Below are positions 8,501 to 16,296 of a DNA stretch of 64,000 nt, in pieces; positions within the stretch are counted from its first letter, which is position 1; every line of letters begins with the position of its first letter. Source of the stretch: Butyricimonas paravirosa (GTDB lineage: Bacteria; Bacteroidota; Bacteroidia; Bacteroidales; Marinifilaceae). The position numbers and the translations under genes are program-made. The notes beneath the pieces are model-generated. The model had not been told where the DNA came from and did no database searches. It saw nothing but the letters and a program-made list of their open reading frames with translations. The stretch is from positions 186,001-250,000 of the forward strand of contig NZ_CP043839.1 of the NCBI RefSeq assembly GCF_032878955.1, in the 5' to 3' direction.

Positions 8501-8950
8501 AATCAGTTGGCAACACAACCGGGGGCTTATAACGTGATATACGCGAAACAAGATCCTCCCCGTCAGATTATCAATGACGAGGTTGAAAAGGTTTCTGACA
8601 TGATTAATATTCTTGTTTTTGAGGATTATACGGCTGATCAGTTAATGGAAATATTGAAACGTGATCTTGCCACGGATAATACCCGGATGACGAGAACGGC
8701 TCAACAACACATGGAACAATTTATCTCTTATATTGTTGCGAATAAAAAACGTAGTCATGCCAGTGCCCGGTTAATCAAATTGGTTGCAGAGATGATGATT
8801 CGGAATCGGGTACAGCGCTTGGCCCAGAATAAGAAAGCGAATGACGTGGATGTGAAACATTCGGTCACGAAACAGGATGTTGAAATGTTCACGCCTGCCA
8901 TGTTGGATAGTATGACATCAGAAAGGAATACAATCGGGTACAAGCAATGA
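5501..8950 (+). CDS. Triple-AAA ATPase (CbxX/SpoVK/EccA-like) with duplicated N-terminal domain
   Basis: A 1149-residue cytosolic protein with no signal peptide or membrane segment. Residues about 25-145 and 170-290 look like two copies of a beta-rich domain: EGAYRVQVMI (first) and EGKYRVEVLC (second) occupy equivalent ends. Three CbxX-type AAA modules follow. AAA1 has Walker A GNPGTGKH (360-367) and Walker B GGILLIED (417-424). AAA2 has GNRGTGKT (634-641) and GGILFLED (691-698). AAA3 has GNSGMGKG (916-923) and GGLFFFDE (973-980). The hydroxyl residue after the Walker A Lys is lost in AAA1 and AAA3, and the usual DE of Walker B is ED in AAA1 and AAA2. The stop overlaps the MATE start in ATGA, implying translational coupling. 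Such AAA modules usually remodel partner proteins; the client is unknown. Confidence 0.85.
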   Translation: MVEKAKKSKASKDQTATDINFKFKSIRTSCSEVIDFTGNKHYRTVFRLNEVETLFVDTEVINKQFDEKAWDAEIVAALIYMHGEQPVLVAQKGGKVTIPETESVFQFSTAFSVEDFTDFRFQEGAYRVQVMINGQAGVSDEIHLLEPHDLFRDYFQLLDIGFDKCVEEAPDVQRPHSYQAFAAKGLEDVRFYLVAENFLSSEWTYEFLINVFDANGILKANRVAKGNYYIPNREGKRLLCFALDLGAGLSNFWEEGKYRVEVLCFDQPVIQLEFSIGEQDLPYNFTDEIAGINGQVHEVAGEPSTPQDKEEALSRLYQLVGLRKVKEEITRMYELAEFVKMRQENGFNDKLPVLNMILMGNPGTGKHLVTEITGEMFYRLGVLSNGKVHRYKREDFTRPGVIAEEQLIREAITKSIGGILLIEDADELYPTNDPNDPAMRIFTVLLGILEQEQPSLLVVMVGDVMALQAITEGIPGVKKCFPYQFVFDDYSAEELMEITHQMLEKRQFKFTPEAEDKFSDMLKDCCSVRESGFSNGRFIEERLDDASTRMAKRLMANHKGTHTKEDMMLIQVGDIETLEQPDPSKSVDALNEMIGSKELKNSLISYINYIYFIRERQKHGYADVIPPLHMLFTGNRGTGKTTVARMLGEIFESAGILESSMVTVRSRGEIIGDGSIPPQQIAMYIFEQARGGILFLEDAHTLFQDNVGAAALSVIFGQLSPTDNGDTIVILSGDPEAMDKALAGNPRVKSLFPYHFHFSDYTPEELLEIAIQKVAEKNYTLHPKAKEAFKNLVSQVCNEHDKFFGNALFVEKMVDKAIHNLSARTMKIRKERELTRKEITTLMAVDIPTATSELPNSYKDTFDEKEIASALKDLDHMVGQTKLKKQIHDFVDLARHYNQQGTKLNTRVSLQWCFTGNSGMGKGTVARIIARIYKAMGIIDKSEVTSFKVERLLGLTEEDAIQSIGMALLQSKGGLFFFDEDSSSLNEVSGFRDRVRAILVNQLATQPGAYNVIYAKQDPPRQIINDEVEKVSDMINILVFEDYTADQLMEILKRDLATDNTRMTRTAQQHMEQFISYIVANKKRSHASARLIKLVAEMMIRNRVQRLAQNKKANDVDVKHSVTKQDVEMFTPAMLDSMTSERNTIGYKQ

Positions 8951-10260
8951 ATCGCAGAATACTTCATCTTGCTATTCCTTCTATCGTGTCTAATATTACC
9001 GTTCCTTTGTTAGGATTGGTGGACGTGACGATTGTGGGACATTTAGGGGCGACAGCCTATATTGGTGCCATCGCGGTGGGAGGATTGTTATTTAATATTC
9101 TTTACTGGAATTTCGGTTTTCTACGAATGGGAACCAGTGGGCTGACTTCACAAGCATACGGTCGGAAAGATAAAGATGCTGAAATACGGGTACTTGTGCA
9201 GGCGGTGAGTGTCGGTTTATTTTCAGCCTTAGCCATGTTGATTCTGCAATACCCGATAGAACGACTGGCTTTTCGACTATTGGATACAAGTGCGGAGGTG
9301 GAACAATACGCGGTCACTTATTTTAGAATTTGTATTTGGGGGGCCCCGGCGGTGTTGGCACAATACGGATTCACGGGGTGGTTTATCGGAATGCAGAATT
9401 CCCGTTACCCGATGTATATTGCCATTGTGATGAACGTGATTAATATCGTGTGTAGTTCCTGTTTTGTCTTTTTGTTCGGGATGAAGGTGGAAGGTGTGGC
9501 TTTGGGGACAGTTGTTGCGCAATATTCAGGAGTGATGATGGCTTGGTGGCTTTGGTTTTATAATTACAAAGAACTGCGGGGACGGATCACGTTTAGAGGA
9601 AGTCTTCAATTGATAGCTATGCGGCGTTTTTTTGCCGTGAACCGGGATATATTTCTTCGGACACTTTGCTTGATCGGAGTGACAACATTCTTTACTTCAA
9701 CAGGAGCCCGTCAAGGAGATGTAATTCTGGCTGTTAATACATTGCTCATGCAGTTGTTTACCTTGTTTTCCTATATCATGGACGGTTTTGCATATGCGGG
9801 GGAAGCTCTGTCGGGGCGTTACGTGGGAGCCTGTAATTTGGTACAATTGAAACGGGCGGTGAAGGCATTGTTCGGCTGGGGAGTCGGTTTATCATTGGTT
9901 TTCACGTTATTGTACGGGATAGGAGGAGAGAATTTCTTGGGATTGTTAACGAATGACACGGTCGTGATAGAGACTGCCGGGCATTATTTTTACTGGGTGC
10001 TTGCTATTCCGCTAGCGGGATTTGCTGCCTTTCTGTGGGATGGAATTCTGATTGGTGCCACGGCTACCCGTTTTATGTTATGGGCCATGCTGGTGGCTTC
10101 CGGTAGTTTTTTTGTGATCTATTATTGTTTTTCCGGGGCTACGAATAATCATATGTTATGGTTGGCTTTCTTGGTTTACCTTGCGTTACGCGGGGTTATG
10201 CAGACTTTATGGAGCCGAAAGGTGTTCACATTAAAATATCTCCAAAGTCTGAGATCATAA
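8947..10260 (+). CDS. MATE family multidrug/metabolite efflux transporter
   Basis: A 437-residue polytopic inner-membrane protein with about 12 hydrophobic segments in two six-helix halves, as in the MATE/NorM/DinF family of Na+- or H+-coupled exporters. Family features include the start RRILHLAIPSIVSNITVPLL, the segment VDVTIVGHLGATAYIGAIAV, and the second-half FSYIMDGFAYAGEALSGRYV, which is typical of the DinF branch. The ATG overlaps the stop of the AAA gene by 4 nt, so it is the second gene of a two-gene operon. Substrate cannot be read from the sequence. The coupling with an AAA protein is noted as a finding. Confidence 0.93.
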   Translation: MNRRILHLAIPSIVSNITVPLLGLVDVTIVGHLGATAYIGAIAVGGLLFNILYWNFGFLRMGTSGLTSQAYGRKDKDAEIRVLVQAVSVGLFSALAMLILQYPIERLAFRLLDTSAEVEQYAVTYFRICIWGAPAVLAQYGFTGWFIGMQNSRYPMYIAIVMNVINIVCSSCFVFLFGMKVEGVALGTVVAQYSGVMMAWWLWFYNYKELRGRITFRGSLQLIAMRRFFAVNRDIFLRTLCLIGVTTFFTSTGARQGDVILAVNTLLMQLFTLFSYIMDGFAYAGEALSGRYVGACNLVQLKRAVKALFGWGVGLSLVFTLLYGIGGENFLGLLTNDTVVIETAGHYFYWVLAIPLAGFAAFLWDGILIGATATRFMLWAMLVASGSFFVIYYCFSGATNNHMLWLAFLVYLALRGVMQTLWSRKVFTLKYLQSLRS

Positions 10261-10346
10261 ATTGAAGATCGGATAGGTTTATTTGCCCGCTTTTTATTAT
10301 ATTCGCGGTGCAAATACGTGTAGTTGAAAATAAACAAATAAAACAC

Positions 10347-13300
10347 ATGGCTATAGTATTCTATCAAAAAGATGCAACAGTGTATGCCGTACACTATAAA
10401 GAATCGGAAAATCCTTTAGATGTAAGTAAGTTAGAATGGTTATTCAGTGGGGCTAAGAAAGTTCAAAGCGATTCACTGGAAAGCTTTTTCGTGGGACCTC
10501 GTCGGGAAATGATTACCCCGTGGAGTACTAATGCCGTGGAGATTACTCAGAATATGGGTATTTCCGGTATCTTGCGGATAGAGGAGTTTACTCGTGTGGA
10601 AGATGAAAAAGCGGCTTTTGACCCGATGCTTCAAGCATTTTACAAGGGCCTGAATCAAGATACGTTTACCATTGACAAGAAACCGGACCCGATCGTGTAT
10701 ATCGAGGATATCCGGGCATATAACCAACAGGAGGGATTGGCGCTGAATGAAGATGAAATCTCTTACCTGGAAGGTCTGAGTAAGAAATTAAACCGTCGGT
10801 TGACAGATTCCGAGGTGTTTGGTTTTTCACAAGTGAATTCCGAGCATTGCCGTCATAAGATTTTCGGAGGTACATTTATTATTGATGGGGAAGAACAGGA
10901 AGAGTCTTTGTTCTCCATGATCAAGAAAACTTCCCGAACGAACCCGAACCGGATTGTTTCGGCCTACAAAGATAACTGCGCTTTCATTGAAGGACCGGCC
11001 ACGGTGCAGTTTGCCCCGGCAACACCGGACAAACCGGATTTCTACACGCAAAAAGATATTAACACGGTTATTTCATTGAAAGCGGAAACTCATAACTTCC
11101 CGACCACGGTAGAGCCTTTTAACGGGGCCGCAACCGGTTCCGGAGGTGAGATCCGTGACCGTATAGCCGGGGGACAAGCATCACTTCCGTTGGCAGGCAC
11201 GGCCGTTTACATGACATCATATCCGCGCTTGGAGGCAGGTCGTCCTTGGGAATCGGCTATTGATCCTCGGAAATGGTTATACCAGACTCCGGAAGATATT
11301 CTGATCAAGGCTTCTAACGGGGCATCTGACTTTGGAAATAAATTCGGACAACCCCTTATCGTGGGTTCCGTGTTCACGTTCGAGCATGAGGAACACGAAA
11401 AGACGTATGGTTACGATAAAGTAATCATGCAGGCAGGTGGTATCGGTTTTGGTAATAAAGAACAAGCCATGAAAAAGACCCCGGAGGTTGGCGAACAGGT
11501 TGTTTTGCTAGGAGGGGATAATTACCGCATCGGAATGGGTGGTGGGGCCGTTTCTTCCGTGGATACGGGAGTATATGCCAACGCTATCGAGTTGAATGCG
11601 GTGCAACGTTCCAATCCGGAAATGCAAAGACGGGTATGTAACGCCATCCGGTCTATGGCCGAGAGCGATGTAAACCCGATTGTTTCTATTCACGACCACG
11701 GGGCAGGAGGACATTTGAACTGCTTGTCCGAGCTGGTGGAGGAAACAGGTGGATTGATTCACTTGGAGAAATTGCCTGTCGGTGATCCGACTCTTTCCGA
11801 CAAAGAGATCGTGGGAAATGAATCCCAAGAACGGATGGGCCTTGTGATGAAAGCAAAGGACGTGGAAACCTTGCAGCGTGTGGCTGATCGGGAACGGGCT
11901 CCGATGTACGTGATCGGGGAGACCACGGGAGATCATCGTTTCGTGTTTGAAGATGCCAGAACCGGAGAGAAACCCATTGATCTGGAGATGACGGATATGT
12001 TCGGAAATCCCCCGAAAACAGTGATGGAGGATAAAACCAAAAGAGAACATTTCGCCGATGTTGAATATAGTGAAGATAAAGTTGAAGAATATATCGAGCA
12101 AGTTTTGCAGCTTGAGGCTGTTGCTTGTAAGGATTGGTTGACAAGTAAAGTTGACCGTTCTATTACCGGTCGTGTGGCCCGTCAGCAATGCGCCGGACCT
12201 TTACAGTTACCTTTGAATGACTTGGGTGCCATGGCTCTCGATTATCGAGGAGAAAGAGGTATTGCCACGTCCATCGGGCACGCTCCGGTAGCGGCATTGG
12301 CAAACCCGGCTTGCGGTTCGAGATTGGCTATTGCAGAGGCCTTGACGAATTTGGTCTGGGCTCCTATCGAACAGGGAATTAAAGGTGTTTCTTTGTCTGC
12401 TAACTGGATGTGGCCTTGTAAAAATGCCGGTGAAGATGCCCGTTTATATAAAGCCGTACAAGCTGCCAGTGATTTTGCCATCGAGTTGGGAATTAATATC
12501 CCGACGGGGAAAGACTCTCTTTCCATGACGCAAAAGTATGGTAAGGATAAGGTGTACGCCCCGGGAACCGTGATTATTTCTACAGTGGGTGAGGTTACCG
12601 ATGTGAAGAAGATTGTTTCTCCGGTACTGAAACCGGATCAGGATTCTGAAATTGTGTATATCGATTTCTCTTTTGATAAATTGCAATTGGGAGGTTCCAG
12701 TTTTGCTCAAGTGTTGAACCGGGTAGGTAAAGAGACCCCGGATGTAAAGGATGCCGATTATTTCGTGAATGCTTTCATGGCAATACAGCGTTTGGTTGAG
12801 GAAGGGTATGTTTTAGCCGGACACGATATTTCTGCCGGAGGTATGATCACGGCTTTGTTGGAAATGTGTTTTGCCGATAATCGCTTGGGATTGGATATTG
12901 ATTTTTCTTACCTAGCTGAAAAGGACATCGTGAAGATCTTGTTCGCGGAGAATCCGGGTGTACTAGTACAGATTAAGGATTGCAAGAAGGTTGCCGCTAT
13001 CTTGGATGAAGCGGGAGTGGCTTACAATTTCTTGGGACGCTTGGGTAAGGCCGGAAAGTTGAATATCAAGAAAGACGGTAAAAACTTCCATTTGGATATT
13101 CCGTCATTAAGAGACTTGTGGTTTAAGACATCTTATTTGCTGGATCGTCGTCAGAGTGGCAATGAGCTGGCCCTTGAAAGATATAAAAACTATAAGAATC
13201 ATGATCTGAAATACAAGTTTGCACCTTCATTCAGCGGTAAGCTTTCCCAATATGGATTGGATGTTAACCGTGTTAAACCTTCGGGTATAAAAGCTGCCGT

Positions 13301-14036
13301 TATCCGGGAGAAAGGATGTCAGTGCGAGCGGGAAACGGCATGGGCGATGCACTTGGCCGGTTTTGACGTGAAGGATGTTCACATGACAGACCTTGTTTCC
13401 GGAAGAGAGACTTTGGAAGACGTGAACTTTATCGTGTTTGTTGGTGGGTTCTCGAACTCGGACGTGCTTGGTTCTGCTAAAGGATGGGCCGGAGCTTTCA
13501 AATATAACGAAAAGGCTCGGGTGGCTTTGGAAAACTTCTATAAACGTGAAGATACTTTGAGCTTGGGTATTTGTAACGGTTGCCAGTTGATGGTTGAGCT
13601 AGACTTGGTCTACCCGGAACATGGTGAAAAGGCAAAGATGTTGCATAATGCATCCCACAAACTGGAATCCGCATTCTTGAGCGTGGATGTCGTGGAGAGC
13701 AATTCCGTGTTGTTGAAGTCATTAGTCGGATCTCGTTTGGGAATCTGGGTGGCTCACGGAGAGGGACAATTCCAATTACCTTACGGACAGGAAGAATATA
13801 ATATTCCACTTCGATACAGCCATGACACTTACCCGGCGAATCCGAATGGATCACCTTTTGCCACGGCAGCTATTTGTAGTAAAGACGGGCGTCACTTGGC
13901 AATGATGCCTCACTTGGAACGTTCTCTTCACCCGTGGAACTGGGCATATTATGCCGAGGATCGGAAGGAAGATGAAGTCAGCCCGTGGATTGAAGCGTTT
14001 GTAAATGCCCGTTTGTGGATTGAAGAGCATAAATAA
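10347..14036 (+). CDS. purL: Phosphoribosylformylglycinamidine synthase, single-chain
   Basis: A 1229-residue enzyme that converts FGAR, glutamine and ATP to FGAM, step four of de novo purine synthesis. I start at ATG 10347 (MAIVFYQKDATVYAVHYK); an in-frame upstream start at 10308 would add 13 residues unlike the family. It is the large single-chain type. The N-terminal and ATP-binding regions carry FGFSQVNSEHCRHKIFGG, THNFPTTVEPFNGAATGSGG and HDHGAGGHLNCLSELVEE. The C-terminal class I glutaminase has the nucleophile C1076 (GICNGC) and H1189/E1191 (PHLERS). It is monocistronic and followed by repeat copy A. purH lies far away at 61.8 kb, so the pathway is scattered. Confidence 0.98.
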   Translation: MAIVFYQKDATVYAVHYKESENPLDVSKLEWLFSGAKKVQSDSLESFFVGPRREMITPWSTNAVEITQNMGISGILRIEEFTRVEDEKAAFDPMLQAFYKGLNQDTFTIDKKPDPIVYIEDIRAYNQQEGLALNEDEISYLEGLSKKLNRRLTDSEVFGFSQVNSEHCRHKIFGGTFIIDGEEQEESLFSMIKKTSRTNPNRIVSAYKDNCAFIEGPATVQFAPATPDKPDFYTQKDINTVISLKAETHNFPTTVEPFNGAATGSGGEIRDRIAGGQASLPLAGTAVYMTSYPRLEAGRPWESAIDPRKWLYQTPEDILIKASNGASDFGNKFGQPLIVGSVFTFEHEEHEKTYGYDKVIMQAGGIGFGNKEQAMKKTPEVGEQVVLLGGDNYRIGMGGGAVSSVDTGVYANAIELNAVQRSNPEMQRRVCNAIRSMAESDVNPIVSIHDHGAGGHLNCLSELVEETGGLIHLEKLPVGDPTLSDKEIVGNESQERMGLVMKAKDVETLQRVADRERAPMYVIGETTGDHRFVFEDARTGEKPIDLEMTDMFGNPPKTVMEDKTKREHFADVEYSEDKVEEYIEQVLQLEAVACKDWLTSKVDRSITGRVARQQCAGPLQLPLNDLGAMALDYRGERGIATSIGHAPVAALANPACGSRLAIAEALTNLVWAPIEQGIKGVSLSANWMWPCKNAGEDARLYKAVQAASDFAIELGINIPTGKDSLSMTQKYGKDKVYAPGTVIISTVGEVTDVKKIVSPVLKPDQDSEIVYIDFSFDKLQLGGSSFAQVLNRVGKETPDVKDADYFVNAFMAIQRLVEEGYVLAGHDISAGGMITALLEMCFADNRLGLDIDFSYLAEKDIVKILFAENPGVLVQIKDCKKVAAILDEAGVAYNFLGRLGKAGKLNIKKDGKNFHLDIPSLRDLWFKTSYLLDRRQSGNELALERYKNYKNHDLKYKFAPSFSGKLSQYGLDVNRVKPSGIKAAVIREKGCQCERETAWAMHLAGFDVKDVHMTDLVSGRETLEDVNFIVFVGGFSNSDVLGSAKGWAGAFKYNEKARVALENFYKREDTLSLGICNGCQLMVELDLVYPEHGEKAKMLHNASHKLESAFLSVDVVESNSVLLKSLVGSRLGIWVAHGEGQFQLPYGQEEYNIPLRYSHDTYPANPNGSPFATAAICSKDGRHLAMMPHLERSLHPWNWAYYAEDRKEDEVSPWIEAFVNARLWIEEHK

Positions 14037-14070
14037 TATAAGGAACTTATATATGAATTTACAGGAAACC

Positions 14071-14200
14071 AACTCCCTCCCGGCTTCGCCGTACTCCCTC
14101 TATAAACAGAGGGAGAGTTGAAAATACTCCCTTTCTTCGGGAAGAATCACCAGCTCCTCCTCTGTTCATAGAGGAGGTGGCACGAAGTGACGGAGGAGTT
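14071..14200 (+). repeat. Structured 130-bp dispersed repeat, copy A
   Basis: This begins 35 nt after the purL stop. It is nearly identical to the reverse complement of 21017-21145 (copy B). The ends are complementary (AACTCC at the left, GGAGTT at the right). Inside are successive hairpins: CGGC-TTC-GCCG (14081-14091), CTCCCTCT/AGAGGGAG (about 14094-14116), TTCTTC/GAAGAA (about 14132-14145) and CCTCCTCT/AGAGGAGG (about 14155-14176). There is no ORF. It could be a MITE- or REP-like element or a structured 3' UTR module. Confidence 0.85.
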
Positions 14201-14275
14201 TGAGAATGAAAACAAGCATTACCTTAATAGACTGTAAAGTGGTATATAATTACCTAATATAAATCTTGGGAATCA

Positions 14276-14337
14276 AAATAAAAGAAGACAACCCCAAAGC
14301 CTTGTTTAAATGGCTTTGGGGTTGTCTTCTTTTATTT
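14276..14337 (+). terminator. Very long perfect hairpin, probable purL terminator
   Basis: The arms at 14276-14301 and 14312-14337 are perfectly complementary over 26 bp around a 10-nt loop. The outer part is A-rich on the left and T-rich on the right, so it is symmetrical and could end transcription on either strand. It lies 240 nt after the purL stop and beyond repeat A, which would put repeat A inside the purL 3' UTR. Confidence 0.75.
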
Positions 14338-14666
14338 CATACTTCCTTGCATGAAGAGGATTTCTCGAATTTATATGTACTTTTTTAGATCAACTATCTC
14401 GGTATAAGATGGTTATCAGACAACAAGCACTTCGCTACTCTTATAATACGCTGTTACTCTATTGTTTGGCTAGGTCTTCTCCGTACTTTCTCCGTGCTTT
14501 CTCCGTGTCACTAGCGAGTGATCGCCGGAGGAAATACATTTGAACACGGTACAAATCGAGACGGAGACATATAGGAACATCGAAGGAATATTAGCATGAT
14601 CTGGAGGTAATCAAACAACGACAAGATTTTGTTCAACAAAATTTAAACAAACTCTAAATAAAATGA
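14338..14666. other. Intergenic region with a short triple direct repeat
   Basis: About 330 bp without a gene. Three imperfect copies of CTTTCTCCGTG lie in tandem at roughly 14475-14508, followed by CACTAGCGAGTG, whose ends are complementary. GAGACGGAGAC about 50 nt downstream is complementary to part of the repeat unit. No ORF or recognised RNA gene is seen. Confidence 0.5.
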
Positions 14667-14674
14667 TATATTTG
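14667..14674 (+). promoter_or_regulatory. -7 element for the PQQ-like protein gene
   Basis: TATATTTG matches TAnnTTTG exactly. It implies a transcription start near 14681, which excludes the GTG at 14674 as the start codon and favours the ATG at 14701. Confidence 0.5.
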
Positions 14675-14700
14675 TGAAAGTAGATATAAATTTCTCGATC

Positions 14701-16215
14701 ATGGTTACAGAAATGTCTTTCGTTAGGATTTTCTTTTTATGGAGTATGTTATTGTCGGTTATTTGTATCGATGGATTTGCCCAGTCCACAAAACAAGAGT
14801 CGGAAGACCAGGTGATGCCCCGGTTGGTTGGGCGTCATTATCAAAGGCAGGAAAATATTTCGGGGAAAGAAATATTGGTAGAGGGGTATGTACGGCATTT
14901 GTATGCGGATTCTATCACGAAAACTATTTCCGTGCAATTGGACCGGTTTTCAAGGAAAGGGGTTCCACAAGGTTCGGGAATACTATTTGTTTGGGACCCG
15001 GAAAAGGAACGATCCTTGTGGCATTGTAAAATTAATAGTGATATTGAGAATCTCAGTCCTGTTCAGAACGTGTTATTTTTGACGTCCAACTTCAAGACCC
15101 GGTGTTTTGACCGAAGGAGTGGAAAGGAACATTGGAATGATAGAGGTTGCATTAGTTACGTGGATCAGAAATTGGGCGTGGGGATAAGATGTAAAGATAA
15201 TTTGGGGAGTACGGAGGTTTCGAAACTGGAAGGGATCAACTTGTATAATGGGAAGAAAATATGGGAAAGGAAGATCTTTTCCCAACAAGGATGGGCGGAT
15301 ATGTTACCCTTGAATGATTCGGTTATTCTCCTGCTTTCAGATGCCTTGTATGCGCTTAACATGAAAAACGGGGAAGGATGGAGGCATGAGATCTTTTTAA
15401 AAGAATTACCTTTCCCTAAAGCTGAAAAGGAATTTATGCAAAGGTTTACCTCGAATATTCTCATTGAAAAAGAGAAAATATATATAGCATCATGTGATCG
15501 TTTGTTTTGTTTGGATCACATGGGAAAAGTGCTTTGGTTACAAGGGCTGTCCCGAAAAATAACCGGAGAATCCCAGATATTTACAATGGACAGTTCGCTT
15601 TACATGGTAAACTACGGAAGTGGTCTCGTTAAAGGCACGATAACGAAAAAATGGGGGATTCCTTATATCGCTAAGTTCAATCAAAATACGGGACTTCAAG
15701 AAGCGTTTTCCTCATTCCCAACTACTTTGGGAATTGTAAATCACGTACAAGTGTCCAAAGATACTTTGTATATATTATTTGACCAGCATCTGATAAAATT
15801 GTCCTCGTCGGATTTGGCTCAGGGAATTCAAGTAGAATTTTCTTTGGATAAAGATCGGGCAGGATATTTTGCCAGTAACCGGATATTTGTTTTGGAAGAT
15901 TCTAAATACAAGACATTGCAGGAGATGGATAGTACTCAATGTTATATCCTTACCGGAAAACAAAATATATTGTGTGTCAAGGCGAATGCTCAGGGCGCAA
16001 GAATGTTATTGCCGAGCGAGTACAGTCTGTGTTACCTGACTTATCAGGGGTATTCTTTTCTTTCCCGTGGAGAGGAAACTATTGTAATTGCTCCTTCGGG
16101 AGAGTTATGGGCTCATTTACGAATCAGTAAAAATGCTGTACGCGTTGGGAATAAATTGTACGATGCCCAAGAAAACAAGATAACCATTGTTGATTTGGAC
16201 GAGGTGATTCATTAA
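14701..16215 (+). CDS. Secreted PQQ-binding-like beta-propeller protein
   Basis: A 504-residue protein starting at ATG 14701 (the frame opens at GTG 14674, but a -7 box overlaps that codon). The N-terminus (VRIFFLWSMLLSVICIDGFA) is a signal peptide, so the protein is periplasmic or surface exposed. The body contains degenerate quinoprotein-type propeller blades: LWHCKINSDIENL, TRCFDRRSGKEHWNDRG, INLYNGKKIWERKIF and LFCLDHMGKVLWLQGL. Such blades form a propeller scaffold like that of BamB, usually without bound PQQ. Ligand and role are unknown. It appears monocistronic; the xpt gene 81 bp downstream has its own -7 box. Confidence 0.8.
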   Translation: MVTEMSFVRIFFLWSMLLSVICIDGFAQSTKQESEDQVMPRLVGRHYQRQENISGKEILVEGYVRHLYADSITKTISVQLDRFSRKGVPQGSGILFVWDPEKERSLWHCKINSDIENLSPVQNVLFLTSNFKTRCFDRRSGKEHWNDRGCISYVDQKLGVGIRCKDNLGSTEVSKLEGINLYNGKKIWERKIFSQQGWADMLPLNDSVILLLSDALYALNMKNGEGWRHEIFLKELPFPKAEKEFMQRFTSNILIEKEKIYIASCDRLFCLDHMGKVLWLQGLSRKITGESQIFTMDSSLYMVNYGSGLVKGTITKKWGIPYIAKFNQNTGLQEAFSSFPTTLGIVNHVQVSKDTLYILFDQHLIKLSSSDLAQGIQVEFSLDKDRAGYFASNRIFVLEDSKYKTLQEMDSTQCYILTGKQNILCVKANAQGARMLLPSEYSLCYLTYQGYSFLSRGEETIVIAPSGELWAHLRISKNAVRVGNKLYDAQENKITIVDLDEVIH

Positions 16216-16262
16216 TTTTTATTCAAGTTATAGTAAAAAGCCTGTTTTTTGATTATTATTCT

Positions 16263-16270
16263 TACTTTTG
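16263..16270 (+). promoter_or_regulatory. -7 element for the xpt-permease operon
   Basis: TACTTTTG matches TAnnTTTG exactly and lies 26 bp before the xpt ATG. The leader it implies, about 20 nt, is too short to hold a purine riboswitch. Confidence 0.5.
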
Positions 16271-16296
16271 CCGAAGTGTAAAAAAGTACGATCAAT

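Noticed and set aside
11508..12188. A 226-codon antisense ORF inside purL (and a 196-codon one at 6650-7240)
   Set aside because: They are shadows of highly conserved coding genes on the other strand, with His/Pro/Ser-rich composition and no promoter, domain or context of their own.
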